The translations under genes were made by a program, and so were the position numbers. A DNA stretch of 64,000 bases, from positions 30,123 to 94,122 of the forward strand of contig CAJTUV010000010.1 in NCBI GenBank assembly GCA_910579515.1, in the 5' to 3' direction. A model generated the notes under the pieces. It worked only from the letters and a program-made list of their open reading frames with translations. It did not search any database and had not been told where the DNA came from. This document shows positions 17,045-24,952 of the stretch, piece by piece (the stretch's first letter is position 1; each line of letters opens with the position of its first letter). This DNA comes from an uncultured Hungatella sp. GTDB lineage: Bacteria; Bacillota; Clostridia; Lachnospirales; Lachnospiraceae.

Positions 17045-17589
17045 CTTTCCTCCTTTAATCGTCCCCACTTCTGATCTTTTTCCGAGATGATGAGCTGCTG
17101 CCCATCCTCAATCGGCCATTTTACTCCGATGGCGGGGTCATTCCAGATAAGGCCGCCTTCATCCCCTGGATGATAAAAGTCTGTGCACTTGTATGCAAAT
17201 TCCGCTTCCTCTGACAGCACAAGAAATCCATGAGCAAAACCTTCTGGAATGTAAAACTGCTTTTTATTTTCTGCTGACAGTTCCACTCCATACCATTTTC
17301 CATAGGTGGCAGAGCCGGCGCGCAAATCCACAGCCACATCAAACACAGCTCCTTTGACAACGCGGACCAGTTTTCCCTGAGGATACTGCTTCTGGTAATG
17401 AAGTCCCCGAAGTACCCCTTTTACAGACATAGACTGGTTGTCCTGGACAAAAACCATCGTAAGGCCGGCTTCCTCAAAATCCTTCTGATTATATGTCTCT
17501 ACAAAATATCCTCTCTCGTCATAAAACACAGTGGGTTCAATCACATAAAGCCCTTCCATGCCGCAAGATGTCACTTTAATCTTTCCCAT
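17041..17589 (-). CDS. rfbC: dTDP-4-dehydrorhamnose 3,5-epimerase
   Basis: 182 residues, a cupin-fold epimerase of the dTDP-L-rhamnose pathway. It has the family hallmarks Y-N-Q-K-D-F, L-R-G-L-H-Y-Q (catalytic His) near residue 63, and D-V-A-V-D-L-R followed by Y-I-P-E-G-F-A-H-G-F. Length is typical. The other rml genes (A, B, D) are not in this window, so they must lie elsewhere or the pathway is completed by shared copies. It overlaps the Wzm-like permease by four bases, linking rhamnose precursor supply to glycan export; the GT2 gene at 19658-20605 looks like a rhamnosyltransferase that would use the product. AAGGAG precedes the ATG. Confidence 0.95.
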   Translation of the reverse strand: MGKIKVTSCGMEGLYVIEPTVFYDERGYFVETYNQKDFEEAGLTMVFVQDNQSMSVKGVLRGLHYQKQYPQGKLVRVVKGAVFDVAVDLRAGSATYGKWYGVELSAENKKQFYIPEGFAHGFLVLSEEAEFAYKCTDFYHPGDEGGLIWNDPAIGVKWPIEDGQQLIISEKDQKWGRLKEER

Positions 17590-17615
17590 ATTCCAGACTC
17601 CTTATCTTTCAATCC

Positions 17616-19301
17616 TTATCCTCTCATACTGATAATACTGAACAAGCGAAACAGTATATATCCATTCGTGCAAAACATCAGATACAATATACTACGGTTT
17701 ATATCCTTTGTCAAAATCAAACCGTTATTTTTACATGCCATCAAAAACACGGGAAGAAACGGAAGAAAATATCTTCCCTGAACTCCGCTTATGACCGGAC
17801 TGCTGACAGGCGTCCAGGCAATCAGCATGGATAAGAATGCCGCTGCCACACATCCAGCGCATACTGTAAAAATCCAGGCTCTCCTTCCTCCTGTAACAAT
17901 CAGCTCTTCCTTAGGCTTTTTTAGAGCCAGCCCTATGAGGCAAAATGTAAACAGCATAACTGGCAGATATGGAACATCCAGCATAGGATCCAGACTGCCT
18001 AAGTAGGTGCCTATCATGGTGAGATGATAGGTCTCTGTGGCCCAAAGCACCGTATTATACAAGACCTGCAGCAATTTTCTGGGATTTTGGAGGAGAAAGC
18101 TTACACTGTACCCTGCCTCACCGGCCCAGGCTACCACCGGCTCCTCTTGGCCAACCAGATTCACCAAAACCGTACTGTTTATCACAATCATGGCCAAAAT
18201 CCAGGCCCCGGCCACAGCCAATGCCGCACATCCCCATCTGGACCACCCGCCAAACTTTTTTACCGGAATTAAAAGGCACAGTCCTATTAAAACTCCATAA
18301 ATCATCTTACACGGTCCCGCCACAGCCATAAGCACCATAAGAACAACCACATCCTTTGTCGATACCTGCTCTTTTTTATAAGCCAAATCCAGGCAGACCG
18401 CCGTGAAATAGAAAAAGCAGCCAAGAATCATCACATCATAGGAATAGGAAGCAGAAAGGTGCAGCGTCATTGGAAGGAGAGCGACGCCAAACAGCACTTC
18501 CTTACCAAAGGGCAAACGCCTCATGGAAAGCGTCGTCATAGCCACAAAGAACACCAGATTGCACAGGCGTCCCAGATAAGCCAGCCAGAGAGGCCCCAAA
18601 TGGAACACTCTAGCCAGAGAAATTCCCAGCGCCTGAGGAACATAGGCAAAGGGAGTCGTCGCCACAGCCTGATAGCGGCTGGCTGCCGTCTCTTTTTCCA
18701 CTCTTTCGATTCCCTGTTCTAAAAAACGTTCCTCCTGAGGTGTGGCCTTTCCCTTTAAGCCCACGTCATGAATCAGACGATAGGTCTCTTCATTCACAGT
18801 ATGACCCAGAATCATCCATGGCTTGTCTTCCTGTATGTCTCCCACACCCTTCCAGATGTGATCCTCCCCTTCTTCATATTCATAATTGCCGTAAATATCT
18901 TCTAAAAACCAGTCGGAGCCCCGTATCAATACATCTCCAAAAGAATTAACCGCCTGTTTCCCCAGCATATAATTAGATATCCGATAGGAGCCAATATAAT
19001 GGCTGATCTCATCTGGAGCGGAAAGAGGCGGAAGAACAAAGAGGTACAGCATGCCGAGAAAAAATCCGACAACTGGATAAATCTGCTCCAGAGGCTTTTT
19101 TACCTTCCCGCCCTGATTGAAAAAGACCCCATACGCCGCGGCTGTTCCCAGAACGATTGCCAGAATCAAAATTCCATACCAGACCATGAGCCATTGGTCC
19201 CCATAGGTCCTTGTCCCGTTGCGCACATCCAGAAAATGCCAGATCGCCAGCAAAACCAGAAAGGCCCATACTGTCAGCCAGGTCTTAGGTAATTTCTTCA
19301 T
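17616..19301 (-). CDS. DUF2142 polytopic membrane protein
   Basis: 561 residues with about thirteen membrane segments. After the third helix comes P-P-L-S-A-P-D-E-I-S-H-Y near residue 93, the conserved acidic motif of the DUF2142 family, followed by a large extracytoplasmic loop (about 105-215). DUF2142 proteins occur in polysaccharide clusters of Firmicutes and resemble GT-C glycosyltransferases in layout, so the D-E in the first loop is a candidate catalytic pair; this is inference. The gene overlaps the DUF2304 gene by 17 bases and is followed by rmlC, all on one transcript. AGAAGGAG precedes the ATG. No substrate can be named. Confidence 0.82.
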   Translation of the reverse strand: MKKLPKTWLTVWAFLVLLAIWHFLDVRNGTRTYGDQWLMVWYGILILAIVLGTAAAYGVFFNQGGKVKKPLEQIYPVVGFFLGMLYLFVLPPLSAPDEISHYIGSYRISNYMLGKQAVNSFGDVLIRGSDWFLEDIYGNYEYEEGEDHIWKGVGDIQEDKPWMILGHTVNEETYRLIHDVGLKGKATPQEERFLEQGIERVEKETAASRYQAVATTPFAYVPQALGISLARVFHLGPLWLAYLGRLCNLVFFVAMTTLSMRRLPFGKEVLFGVALLPMTLHLSASYSYDVMILGCFFYFTAVCLDLAYKKEQVSTKDVVVLMVLMAVAGPCKMIYGVLIGLCLLIPVKKFGGWSRWGCAALAVAGAWILAMIVINSTVLVNLVGQEEPVVAWAGEAGYSVSFLLQNPRKLLQVLYNTVLWATETYHLTMIGTYLGSLDPMLDVPYLPVMLFTFCLIGLALKKPKEELIVTGGRRAWIFTVCAGCVAAAFLSMLIAWTPVSSPVISGVQGRYFLPFLPVFLMACKNNGLILTKDINRSILYLMFCTNGYILFRLFSIISMRG

Positions 19302-19653
19302 GTTTCATCTCCTTCTCTTCCCGTCTCTTTTCTGCCAGAGCCATCTGCTGCACCAGCTCCTTCACTTTTGCCTCCAGCTGGGAAATATGAATGGTCATAT
19401 AAAACACCTTCATAATCAAGACAAAAATGGCAAAGACAAACAAAAAGTTTGTGGTGGCATAGATTCCCACAAGATGGGACGCAAAGTCTGCCACAGACGG
19501 AAAAATACTGATTACGACTAAAACTCCAGCCAGAACAATCCAGAAAATAGCGCTCTCAATCTGCAGCTTCGACTGCCGAATCTTTTTCATCATTAAAAAC
19601 ATGGTTGCCACACATACCAAAACCAGCGCAACCCTGAGGGTCATTGTCATCAT
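19285..19653 (-). CDS. DUF2304 small membrane protein
   Basis: 122 residues: three hydrophobic segments in the first 85 residues and a highly charged, coiled-coil-like tail rich in K and E. This matches DUF2304, a small membrane protein often found beside dolichol-phosphate-mannose-synthase-like GT2 enzymes, where it may anchor or regulate the enzyme (inference from common gene neighbourhoods). I start at the ATG at 19653, with GGGAG upstream and five bases after the preceding stop; an in-frame extension to 19776 lies inside the rhamnosyltransferase gene and encodes no recognisable domain. The 3' end overlaps DUF2142 by 17 bases. Confidence 0.82.
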   Translation of the reverse strand: MMTMTLRVALVLVCVATMFLMMKKIRQSKLQIESAIFWIVLAGVLVVISIFPSVADFASHLVGIYATTNFLFVFAIFVLIMKVFYMTIHISQLEAKVKELVQQMALAEKRREEKEMKHEEIT

Positions 19654-19657
19654 AGCC

Positions 19658-20605
19658 TTATCTCCCTTCCGTACTCCAATAATCTGGGCTGGAGGTGCAC
19701 CGCCGCACCAGCCACATCGGCAATATCCGGTACTGTTTTCCCAGACGATATCCCAAATACTTACACCCGCTGCCAAAGATCAAGGCCGGAATCTGCCCTC
19801 CGTGGCCAGTCTTCATCAGAATCTTTGCTGTCTTTCTCACCATTCGGATTCCTTCTCCCTCTGATGGAAGGCCATCAAATACCTCTGGGTGGTCTGCCTG
19901 AGATACTGCCAAATCGAAATTGCGTGAAAACTGCTGTCTTCCAGAAAAATTATGGGAGTGAATCACTCTGGCCTCCGCCTCATAGACAATGGCATATCCG
20001 GCCTGAATCGCTCCGGCTGCATAGATCATATCCTCGTTAAAAATGGTTTTCCCACAAAAGCCTCCTTGCTTTACAAAAATATCCCTCTTATATGCACAGC
20101 AAACATTGGAAGAAAAATAAGTCTTGATACCAAGTTTTTCTAAATCCTCTTTTGTCTTGACACAGCCTTCCTTTGGATAATTAAACTCTCTGTTAAGCCG
20201 TTCAATCAGACGACAGTCTTTTTCTGGGAGTTGTCTTGCATAAACCTGAGAAACCGGTTCTTTCTTAGACCCCAGTCTGGAAAAGCCTGCCAATAGGCGT
20301 TCCACCAGAAATTCGTCAGCCGGAACTGCATCCTGGGTCATGAAAATGATAATATCTGCCTGGGAATGGGATGCGCCCTCATTCCTGGTTCCCCCATGAT
20401 TATACTCTTTCTTTTTCACATGATAAACCTGCAGATTCTCCATATCTGAATACGTTTCTTCCTTCCAGTAAGAACGCTCTGTATTCATGATAATGATCTG
20501 CCCGACAGGGTAGGTTTGATTTTTCAGCCTTTTTATCAGAGTGTCAAACCGCTTATCTGGTTTATATACCGGAATCACCACATCCACACTGACTTTATCC
20601 ATCAT
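19658..20605 (-). CDS. Family 2 glycosyltransferase, rhamnosyltransferase-like
   Basis: 315 residues. It begins V-D-V-V-I-P-V-Y-K-P and contains Y-N-H-G-G-T-R-N near residue 69 and M-T-Q-D-A near 94, both characteristic of the GT2 branch that includes bacterial rhamnosyltransferases (RfbF/RgpB-like). N-E-D-M-I-Y-A-A-G near residue 195 fits the catalytic acidic region. No membrane helix is visible. The presence of rmlC in the same operon supports dTDP-rhamnose as donor. The ATG at 20605 overlaps the flippase stop by four bases. The acceptor and linkage are unknown. Confidence 0.87.
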   Translation of the reverse strand: MMDKVSVDVVIPVYKPDKRFDTLIKRLKNQTYPVGQIIIMNTERSYWKEETYSDMENLQVYHVKKKEYNHGGTRNEGASHSQADIIIFMTQDAVPADEFLVERLLAGFSRLGSKKEPVSQVYARQLPEKDCRLIERLNREFNYPKEGCVKTKEDLEKLGIKTYFSSNVCCAYKRDIFVKQGGFCGKTIFNEDMIYAAGAIQAGYAIVYEAEARVIHSHNFSGRQQFSRNFDLAVSQADHPEVFDGLPSEGEGIRMVRKTAKILMKTGHGGQIPALIFGSGCKYLGYRLGKQYRILPMWLVRRCTSSPDYWSTEGR

Positions 20606-21939
20606 TTCTTTTCATCTTCCTCCTGCACGTCCATTCTCCCTGCTTTTCCCTGCCGATACCCAAACCAAGCGCCTGTTACAAAGCCCACAGCCATAAGACT
20701 CATCAATATCACATACGCCCAAGCAGCCCCGGGAATTCCTCTGCGCTCCACCAGCCATGGCGCCAGCCAGGCGGCTGCAAAAGTCAAAGCCAGCTCAATT
20801 CCAAAAATAACCTTCTGCCGTCTGAAAATCACCAGAACATAATAGTAAAGATTCAAAAAAGCATAAAACCCACCCCCCAGCACAATCAATACAAATGAGG
20901 GGTAGTATATGGTCAGGCTTCCTTTATAAGAAGCTCCTAAAATCGTTTCCATAACTCCAAGAACCGGCTTTCCAATAAGCCATGTCATAAAAACTGCTAC
21001 GATGCTAAGTCCGGCAATAAGGCCGGATATTCCAAAAAGCAAGCGGGTAAACCTGCGAAACCGACCTTTGTTCCAATCTGCTGTCAACCTGGTAAGAATG
21101 GGCCGGATCACAAAGCCGGCAGCCAGATTAATGACTGAGGTAGGCATAAAAATTACATTAAAATATCCAGATGCCACATCATCCATACAAGAGTCAATGG
21201 CATATTTAGCCGCTGAAAAAATATAGAAATCCAAAAATGCGGAAAAAAACAACAGCACAGTTCCAAGACTGAGACTAATCATGTGATCCTTACTCCAGCC
21301 ATAGTCGATCCCTGGTAAACGTTTCATCACAATCTGGTCAAAGAAAAAAACTCCAACTGCCTGGGCTGCGACAATGGCCGCACACGCCGCCAGAAGATTC
21401 TGGGTTGCAGCCAGTATAACCAAAAATACACTGACAGACAAAAGCGTCCGAAAGGTGTTGGACTTTCCAGTGAGATGAAGGTTTCCATTCCTCTGAAACT
21501 CAGAATCATACACATCTGCAAACCCGTCAATAATCTTATAACACACAAGCAGGAAAATAATTCCTGCCTTCTGAAGGCTATAACCGCTTATGAGCAAATA
21601 GCCTGCTCCCACAAACAGCGCCAAGAGGCAGGTTCTGTATCTGTGATGGAGGTAATCCCCGAACTGATATTCTCCCTTCCCGTCTGTAATATGAAACGGT
21701 CGAATGGCAAAGTACGCTAAAAGAAACATCTGGTGACCAAAGGTGCTGTATCCAAATGCGAAAATCCCTCCCTGCTCCTTTCCTGCAATTCGCAGAACAA
21801 GAAAGGACAACACCATACTGGCTAATGCATAGCAAAAGCTTCCAATCATATTCCAGATAATATTCTGCTTCTCTTTATTCGGACCTGTCCTCATAAGAAA
21901 AGATACCCATTGATCTGCCATGTGCCTGTTCCTTTCCAT
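20602..21939 (-). CDS. Wzx-like polysaccharide/oligosaccharide flippase
   Basis: 445 residues with about twelve membrane helices and the N-terminal pattern N-I-I-W-N-M-I-G-S, common in Gram-positive polysaccharide flippases of the MOP superfamily. Such proteins turn undecaprenyl-linked units to the outer face. The start is uncertain: ATG at 21939 is four bases after the preceding stop, but the ATG at 21921 has the better spaced AAAGGA; the proteins differ by six residues. Having both this and an ABC exporter in one locus is unusual and may mean two glycans or a division between a core unit and a polymer. Confidence 0.87.
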   Translation of the reverse strand: MERNRHMADQWVSFLMRTGPNKEKQNIIWNMIGSFCYALASMVLSFLVLRIAGKEQGGIFAFGYSTFGHQMFLLAYFAIRPFHITDGKGEYQFGDYLHHRYRTCLLALFVGAGYLLISGYSLQKAGIIFLLVCYKIIDGFADVYDSEFQRNGNLHLTGKSNTFRTLLSVSVFLVILAATQNLLAACAAIVAAQAVGVFFFDQIVMKRLPGIDYGWSKDHMISLSLGTVLLFFSAFLDFYIFSAAKYAIDSCMDDVASGYFNVIFMPTSVINLAAGFVIRPILTRLTADWNKGRFRRFTRLLFGISGLIAGLSIVAVFMTWLIGKPVLGVMETILGASYKGSLTIYYPSFVLIVLGGGFYAFLNLYYYVLVIFRRQKVIFGIELALTFAAAWLAPWLVERRGIPGAAWAYVILMSLMAVGFVTGAWFGYRQGKAGRMDVQEEDEKK

Positions 21940-21942
21940 GTA

Positions 21943-22635
21943 TTATGATTTCCTCTTTCGGAAATTTTGAATCAGAAAAATGGAAATCAGCATTCTGGCC
22001 ATGTAACCTGCGGCCACCATGGGTTTAAAATAACTTTCACCACCTGTTCTGTCTCCAATCACCACAGGAACCTCTGCCACTCTGGCGCCCTGTTTTATAA
22101 GGTACGATATGGTATCTGGTTCCGGGCCATAGTTCAAATTCAGAGCAAACTCCCGTATCATAGCCCTGTTAAACATCCGCATCCCTGATGTAGGGTCTGT
22201 AAGGCAGATTCCTGTGGTCAGCCGAATTGCTCCTGTTATCATTCTGCTTCCAATCATCCTCATGGAAAAGTTTTTCCGCTCCAAAAGGAAACGACTTCCG
22301 ATCACTATGTCAAAGCCTTCCTCTATCTTTTCTTTCATGGAAGCAATAAACTCTGGCTTATGCTGGCCGTCTCCGTCAAATTGAATGGCATAGTCATATC
22401 CCTTTTGGTAAGCATACTTCATTCCAGTCTGAAAACAGCCTGCCAATCCCAAATTTACCGGAAGGTCAATCAGATTAAAGCCCAGCTCACGGCAAATACG
22501 AACTGTCCGGTCTGTGGAGCCGTCGTTTACCACCACATAATCAATCTGCGGACAGCACATGGTCAGTTCTTTCACTACCATCTCAATATTTAGTTCTTCA
22601 TTAAACGCAGGAATCACCGCCAAAACCTTGTTCAT
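21943..22635 (-). CDS. Family 2 glycosyltransferase, DPM1-like
   Basis: 230 residues: V-L-A-V-I-P-A-F-N-E at the N-terminus, V-V-N-D-G-S-T-D near 36, and Q-F-D-G-D-G-Q-H near 85 with the D-x-D metal site. R-T-G-G-E-S-Y-F near the end is typical of the polyprenyl-phosphate glycosyltransferase branch. Such enzymes usually load a sugar onto undecaprenyl phosphate, giving a donor for membrane GT-C enzymes; the DUF2142 protein and the two proteins at the left edge are possible users. The ATG at 22635 has GGAGG seven bases upstream, better than the ATG four codons earlier. First gene after the promoter at 22665-22693. Confidence 0.9.
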   Translation of the reverse strand: MNKVLAVIPAFNEELNIEMVVKELTMCCPQIDYVVVNDGSTDRTVRICRELGFNLIDLPVNLGLAGCFQTGMKYAYQKGYDYAIQFDGDGQHKPEFIASMKEKIEEGFDIVIGSRFLLERKNFSMRMIGSRMITGAIRLTTGICLTDPTSGMRMFNRAMIREFALNLNYGPEPDTISYLIKQGARVAEVPVVIGDRTGGESYFKPMVAAGYMARMLISIFLIQNFRKRKS

Positions 22636-22664
22636 TGTTTCCTCCATCTTACAGTATTATTACG

Positions 22665-22693
22665 ATTTTACAACATTAGTGAAAAAAAGTAAA
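22665..22693 (-). promoter_or_regulatory. Probable sigma-A promoter of the glycan/export transcript
   Basis: On the minus strand TTTACT (22688-22693) and TAAAAT (22665-22670) are 17 bases apart, with a T-tract in the spacer. It lies 30 bases before the ATG of the first glycosyltransferase, in the 130-base divergent gap shared with the L,D-transpeptidase gene. The -35 box matches four of six consensus bases. Confidence 0.5.
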
Positions 22694-22765
22694 TTGTATC
22701 TGGCATTTTCCTCTTAAATATGGTAAATTATGAGTTATGTTTATTCATATTTAGGAGGTGCCACA

Positions 22766-24019
22766 GTGCAAAAAATACTACATAATTTACTTTTATTTTT
22801 CTTAACGTTTGCCTTGGCTTTTGGAACTGTGATCTCCGCTCATGCGCAGATTGATCCTCAAGCTGTTTCCTTCGTTGAGACGTCCCTGCTGGATGCGCAG
22901 ACCATGAGCTGGTCCAATCCGGTCAGAGATGCCTCTCTATTACAGATCGGCGATGGCGGCGCTGTATCCCTGCGCATCCGTTCCATCAATGGTCTCTATG
23001 GAGACGTTCTTTACCGGACCTATGCTGGTGCAACGGGATGGTCCAACTGGGCCATGAACGGCAAAGAAGTTGATCAGACCCAGGGCCCCATCGAAGCTGT
23101 CCAAATCCGTTTAAACGGTCAGATAGCAGATAATTACAGCATTTATTATTCCGCCAGATTAGCAGACGGTACTACCTGCGGCTGGGCTCATGACGGCTCT
23201 ACCACAGGAACCATTGCCACAGGCAATTATGTTACTGGATTATGTGTCTTTCTCGCACAAAGAGGAGCAGATACTTCATCATTTTCTCCTGAAAATGCCG
23301 TTATCACTCCCTCTGTTGAGGGAATGTATTTTACAGACGGAGTACTCACTTATCTGGATGGGAGCGGACAACCCTTCACAGGATGGCAGTGGGTTGACAG
23401 AGACCGTTATTATTTTGTAAACGGTGCGGCTGTGACAGGTTGGCAGTACATTGACGGCTATAAATATTTCTTTGAATCTGACGGACGTCTGGTCACAGAT
23501 TTAGAGCCCTATTTACATTCCACCGGACCTTTTGAGATCCGCATCAACAAGCAGATGAACTGTACCACCATTTATGCCAAAGACGGCGCTAATGGTTTTA
23601 TCATTCCATATAAGGCGTTTTTGTGTTCCACCGGAGACGACACTCCTATCGGAACCTTTCGGACTCCTGAAAAACTGCGTTGGCAGCTCATGCTGTCAGG
23701 CGTATACTGTCAGTACCTGACACGACTTGGACCAGGGCTTCAGATTTTAATGCACTCTGCGATTTACACAAGACCTGATCCCTATACCCTTCATCCTTCT
23801 ACCTATAACAGGATGGGAATTGCCCGTTCGTCAGGCTGTATCCGTTATATTACATCCGATTGTAAATGGATCTATGACAACTGTGCCCTTGGTACCTCAG
23901 TGACTGTATATAATTCTCCGGTTCCCGGCCCCTTTGATCGTCCGGCCCTTAAAATTGTTATCAGTTCCAGCCAGACTTGGGACCCAACCGACCCTAATAT
24001 TCCAGAAAACGGTCTGTAA
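22766..24019 (+). CDS. Secreted L,D-transpeptidase with ChW-like and cell-wall-binding repeats
   Basis: 417 residues from a GTG at 22766, chosen because AGGAGGT lies six bases before it; an ATG at 22730 in the same frame lacks this. A signal peptide (about 1-27, cut after A-H-A) is followed by two segments resembling clostridial ChW repeats (Y-R-T-Y-A-G-A-T-G-W-S-N-W, about 65-150), then glucan/choline-binding-type repeats (T-G-W-Q-W-V-D-R, T-G-W-Q-Y-I-D-G, about 190-245). The C-terminal YkuD domain has His330 and the catalytic Cys358 in S-S-G-C-I-R. Such enzymes make 3-3 peptidoglycan crosslinks. The usual histidine before G-C is serine here. It is transcribed away from the glycan operon and ends at a strong terminator. 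Confidence 0.92.
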   Translation: MQKILHNLLLFFLTFALAFGTVISAHAQIDPQAVSFVETSLLDAQTMSWSNPVRDASLLQIGDGGAVSLRIRSINGLYGDVLYRTYAGATGWSNWAMNGKEVDQTQGPIEAVQIRLNGQIADNYSIYYSARLADGTTCGWAHDGSTTGTIATGNYVTGLCVFLAQRGADTSSFSPENAVITPSVEGMYFTDGVLTYLDGSGQPFTGWQWVDRDRYYFVNGAAVTGWQYIDGYKYFFESDGRLVTDLEPYLHSTGPFEIRINKQMNCTTIYAKDGANGFIIPYKAFLCSTGDDTPIGTFRTPEKLRWQLMLSGVYCQYLTRLGPGLQILMHSAIYTRPDPYTLHPSTYNRMGIARSSGCIRYITSDCKWIYDNCALGTSVTVYNSPVPGPFDRPALKIVISSSQTWDPTDPNIPENGL

Positions 24020-24023
24020 AAGT

Positions 24024-24071
24024 AAAAGGAGCGGTCCATCTTAAAATAAAGATGCACTGCTCCTTTTTTTA
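24024..24071. terminator. Bidirectional terminator between the L,D-transpeptidase and AraC genes
   Basis: AAAAGGAGC (24024-24032) pairs with GCTCCTTTT (24059-24067) and an inner CATCTT (24037-24042) pairs with AAGATG (24049-24054). T7 follows on the plus strand, and the complementary A-tract gives a T-tract on the minus strand, so both convergent genes are served. Confidence 0.8.
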
Positions 24072-24085
24072 TTTTTCTATTCTGT

Positions 24086-24952
24086 TTATAAATAGGGATT
24101 ATCCCTTGCAATCTGCCTCAGCTTTGCAGGAGTACAGTCATACGTCTCTTTAAACATTCGGTAAAACAGCTTCTGATTCACAAATCCATGACGCTCCATT
24201 ATCTCCTGAATCCCGTCTTCTGTATAGATCAAATCTTGGTAAATGTGATTAATACGCACCTGATTCACGTACTGAATAAAAGACACTCCCATGTTTTCCT
24301 TAAAAAAGCGGCAAAAATAATCTTTATTCAGGCTTAATTCGTCTGCGCCTTCCTGTAAGGTAATCTTATCCTGATGGCGTTCTTCCACAAACTGACAAAT
24401 CTGTTCCATCTGAGCCAATTTGTTATATGCCGATACAGAAAGACTCTCTGACACAGGGCTGCTAAAATGTTCCACCAGATCCGCCAGAATTTCCAACACC
24501 AGGGCGCTGCTTTTTAACTGGTAGCTTTGACTCTGATGAAAGTACAAAATCGTGAGCTCCTTGATATAGGTACAGATTTGATTGTAAACATCCTTCTGGC
24601 CAGGCAGAAGTTTCTGAGGATTACACTGAAATTTCAGAAGTTCAATATCTGCAAGATATTTCCTCATAAAGTTTTTGGATATGTGAATGCAAACGCCCAT
24701 GGTCTGGGGCAGAGCAAAGATTCCGTCATGAACCTGGGCGGAATCCACCACAATCATATCTAAGGGATTCAATTTATGTTTTACCCCATTCAGATTGACG
24801 GTAGCCCTGCCATTGAGAATAAACAAAACCTCCATGGACTTGTGCCAGTGAAGGGGAGAGTTGCTGCTCATGGTAATAAATTTGATATGAAACCCATTCT
24901 CCAGAAGCTGATCGCTTCTCTCCCAAAACACGCCTTCTACCTTTTCAGTCAA
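24086..24952 (-). CDS. AraC-family transcriptional regulator with cupin sensor domain
   Basis: 288 residues. Residues about 20-110 form a cupin (H-W-H-K-S-M-E-V-L-F-I-L near 36), and the C-terminal 100 residues carry two helix-turn-helix motifs, ending with G-F-V-N-Q-K-L-F-Y-R-M-F-K-E in the second. The start codon is TTG at 24952, overlapping the stop of the upstream gene; AAGGAG is eight bases before it. Translational coupling to the fumarylacetoacetate-hydrolase-family gene suggests that it senses a metabolite handled by that enzyme, but the ligand is unknown. AraC regulators of this form usually activate sugar or organic-acid genes. Confidence 0.9.
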   Translation of the reverse strand: MTEKVEGVFWERSDQLLENGFHIKFITMSSNSPLHWHKSMEVLFILNGRATVNLNGVKHKLNPLDMIVVDSAQVHDGIFALPQTMGVCIHISKNFMRKYLADIELLKFQCNPQKLLPGQKDVYNQICTYIKELTILYFHQSQSYQLKSSALVLEILADLVEHFSSPVSESLSVSAYNKLAQMEQICQFVEERHQDKITLQEGADELSLNKDYFCRFFKENMGVSFIQYVNQVRINHIYQDLIYTEDGIQEIMERHGFVNQKLFYRMFKETYDCTPAKLRQIARDNPYL

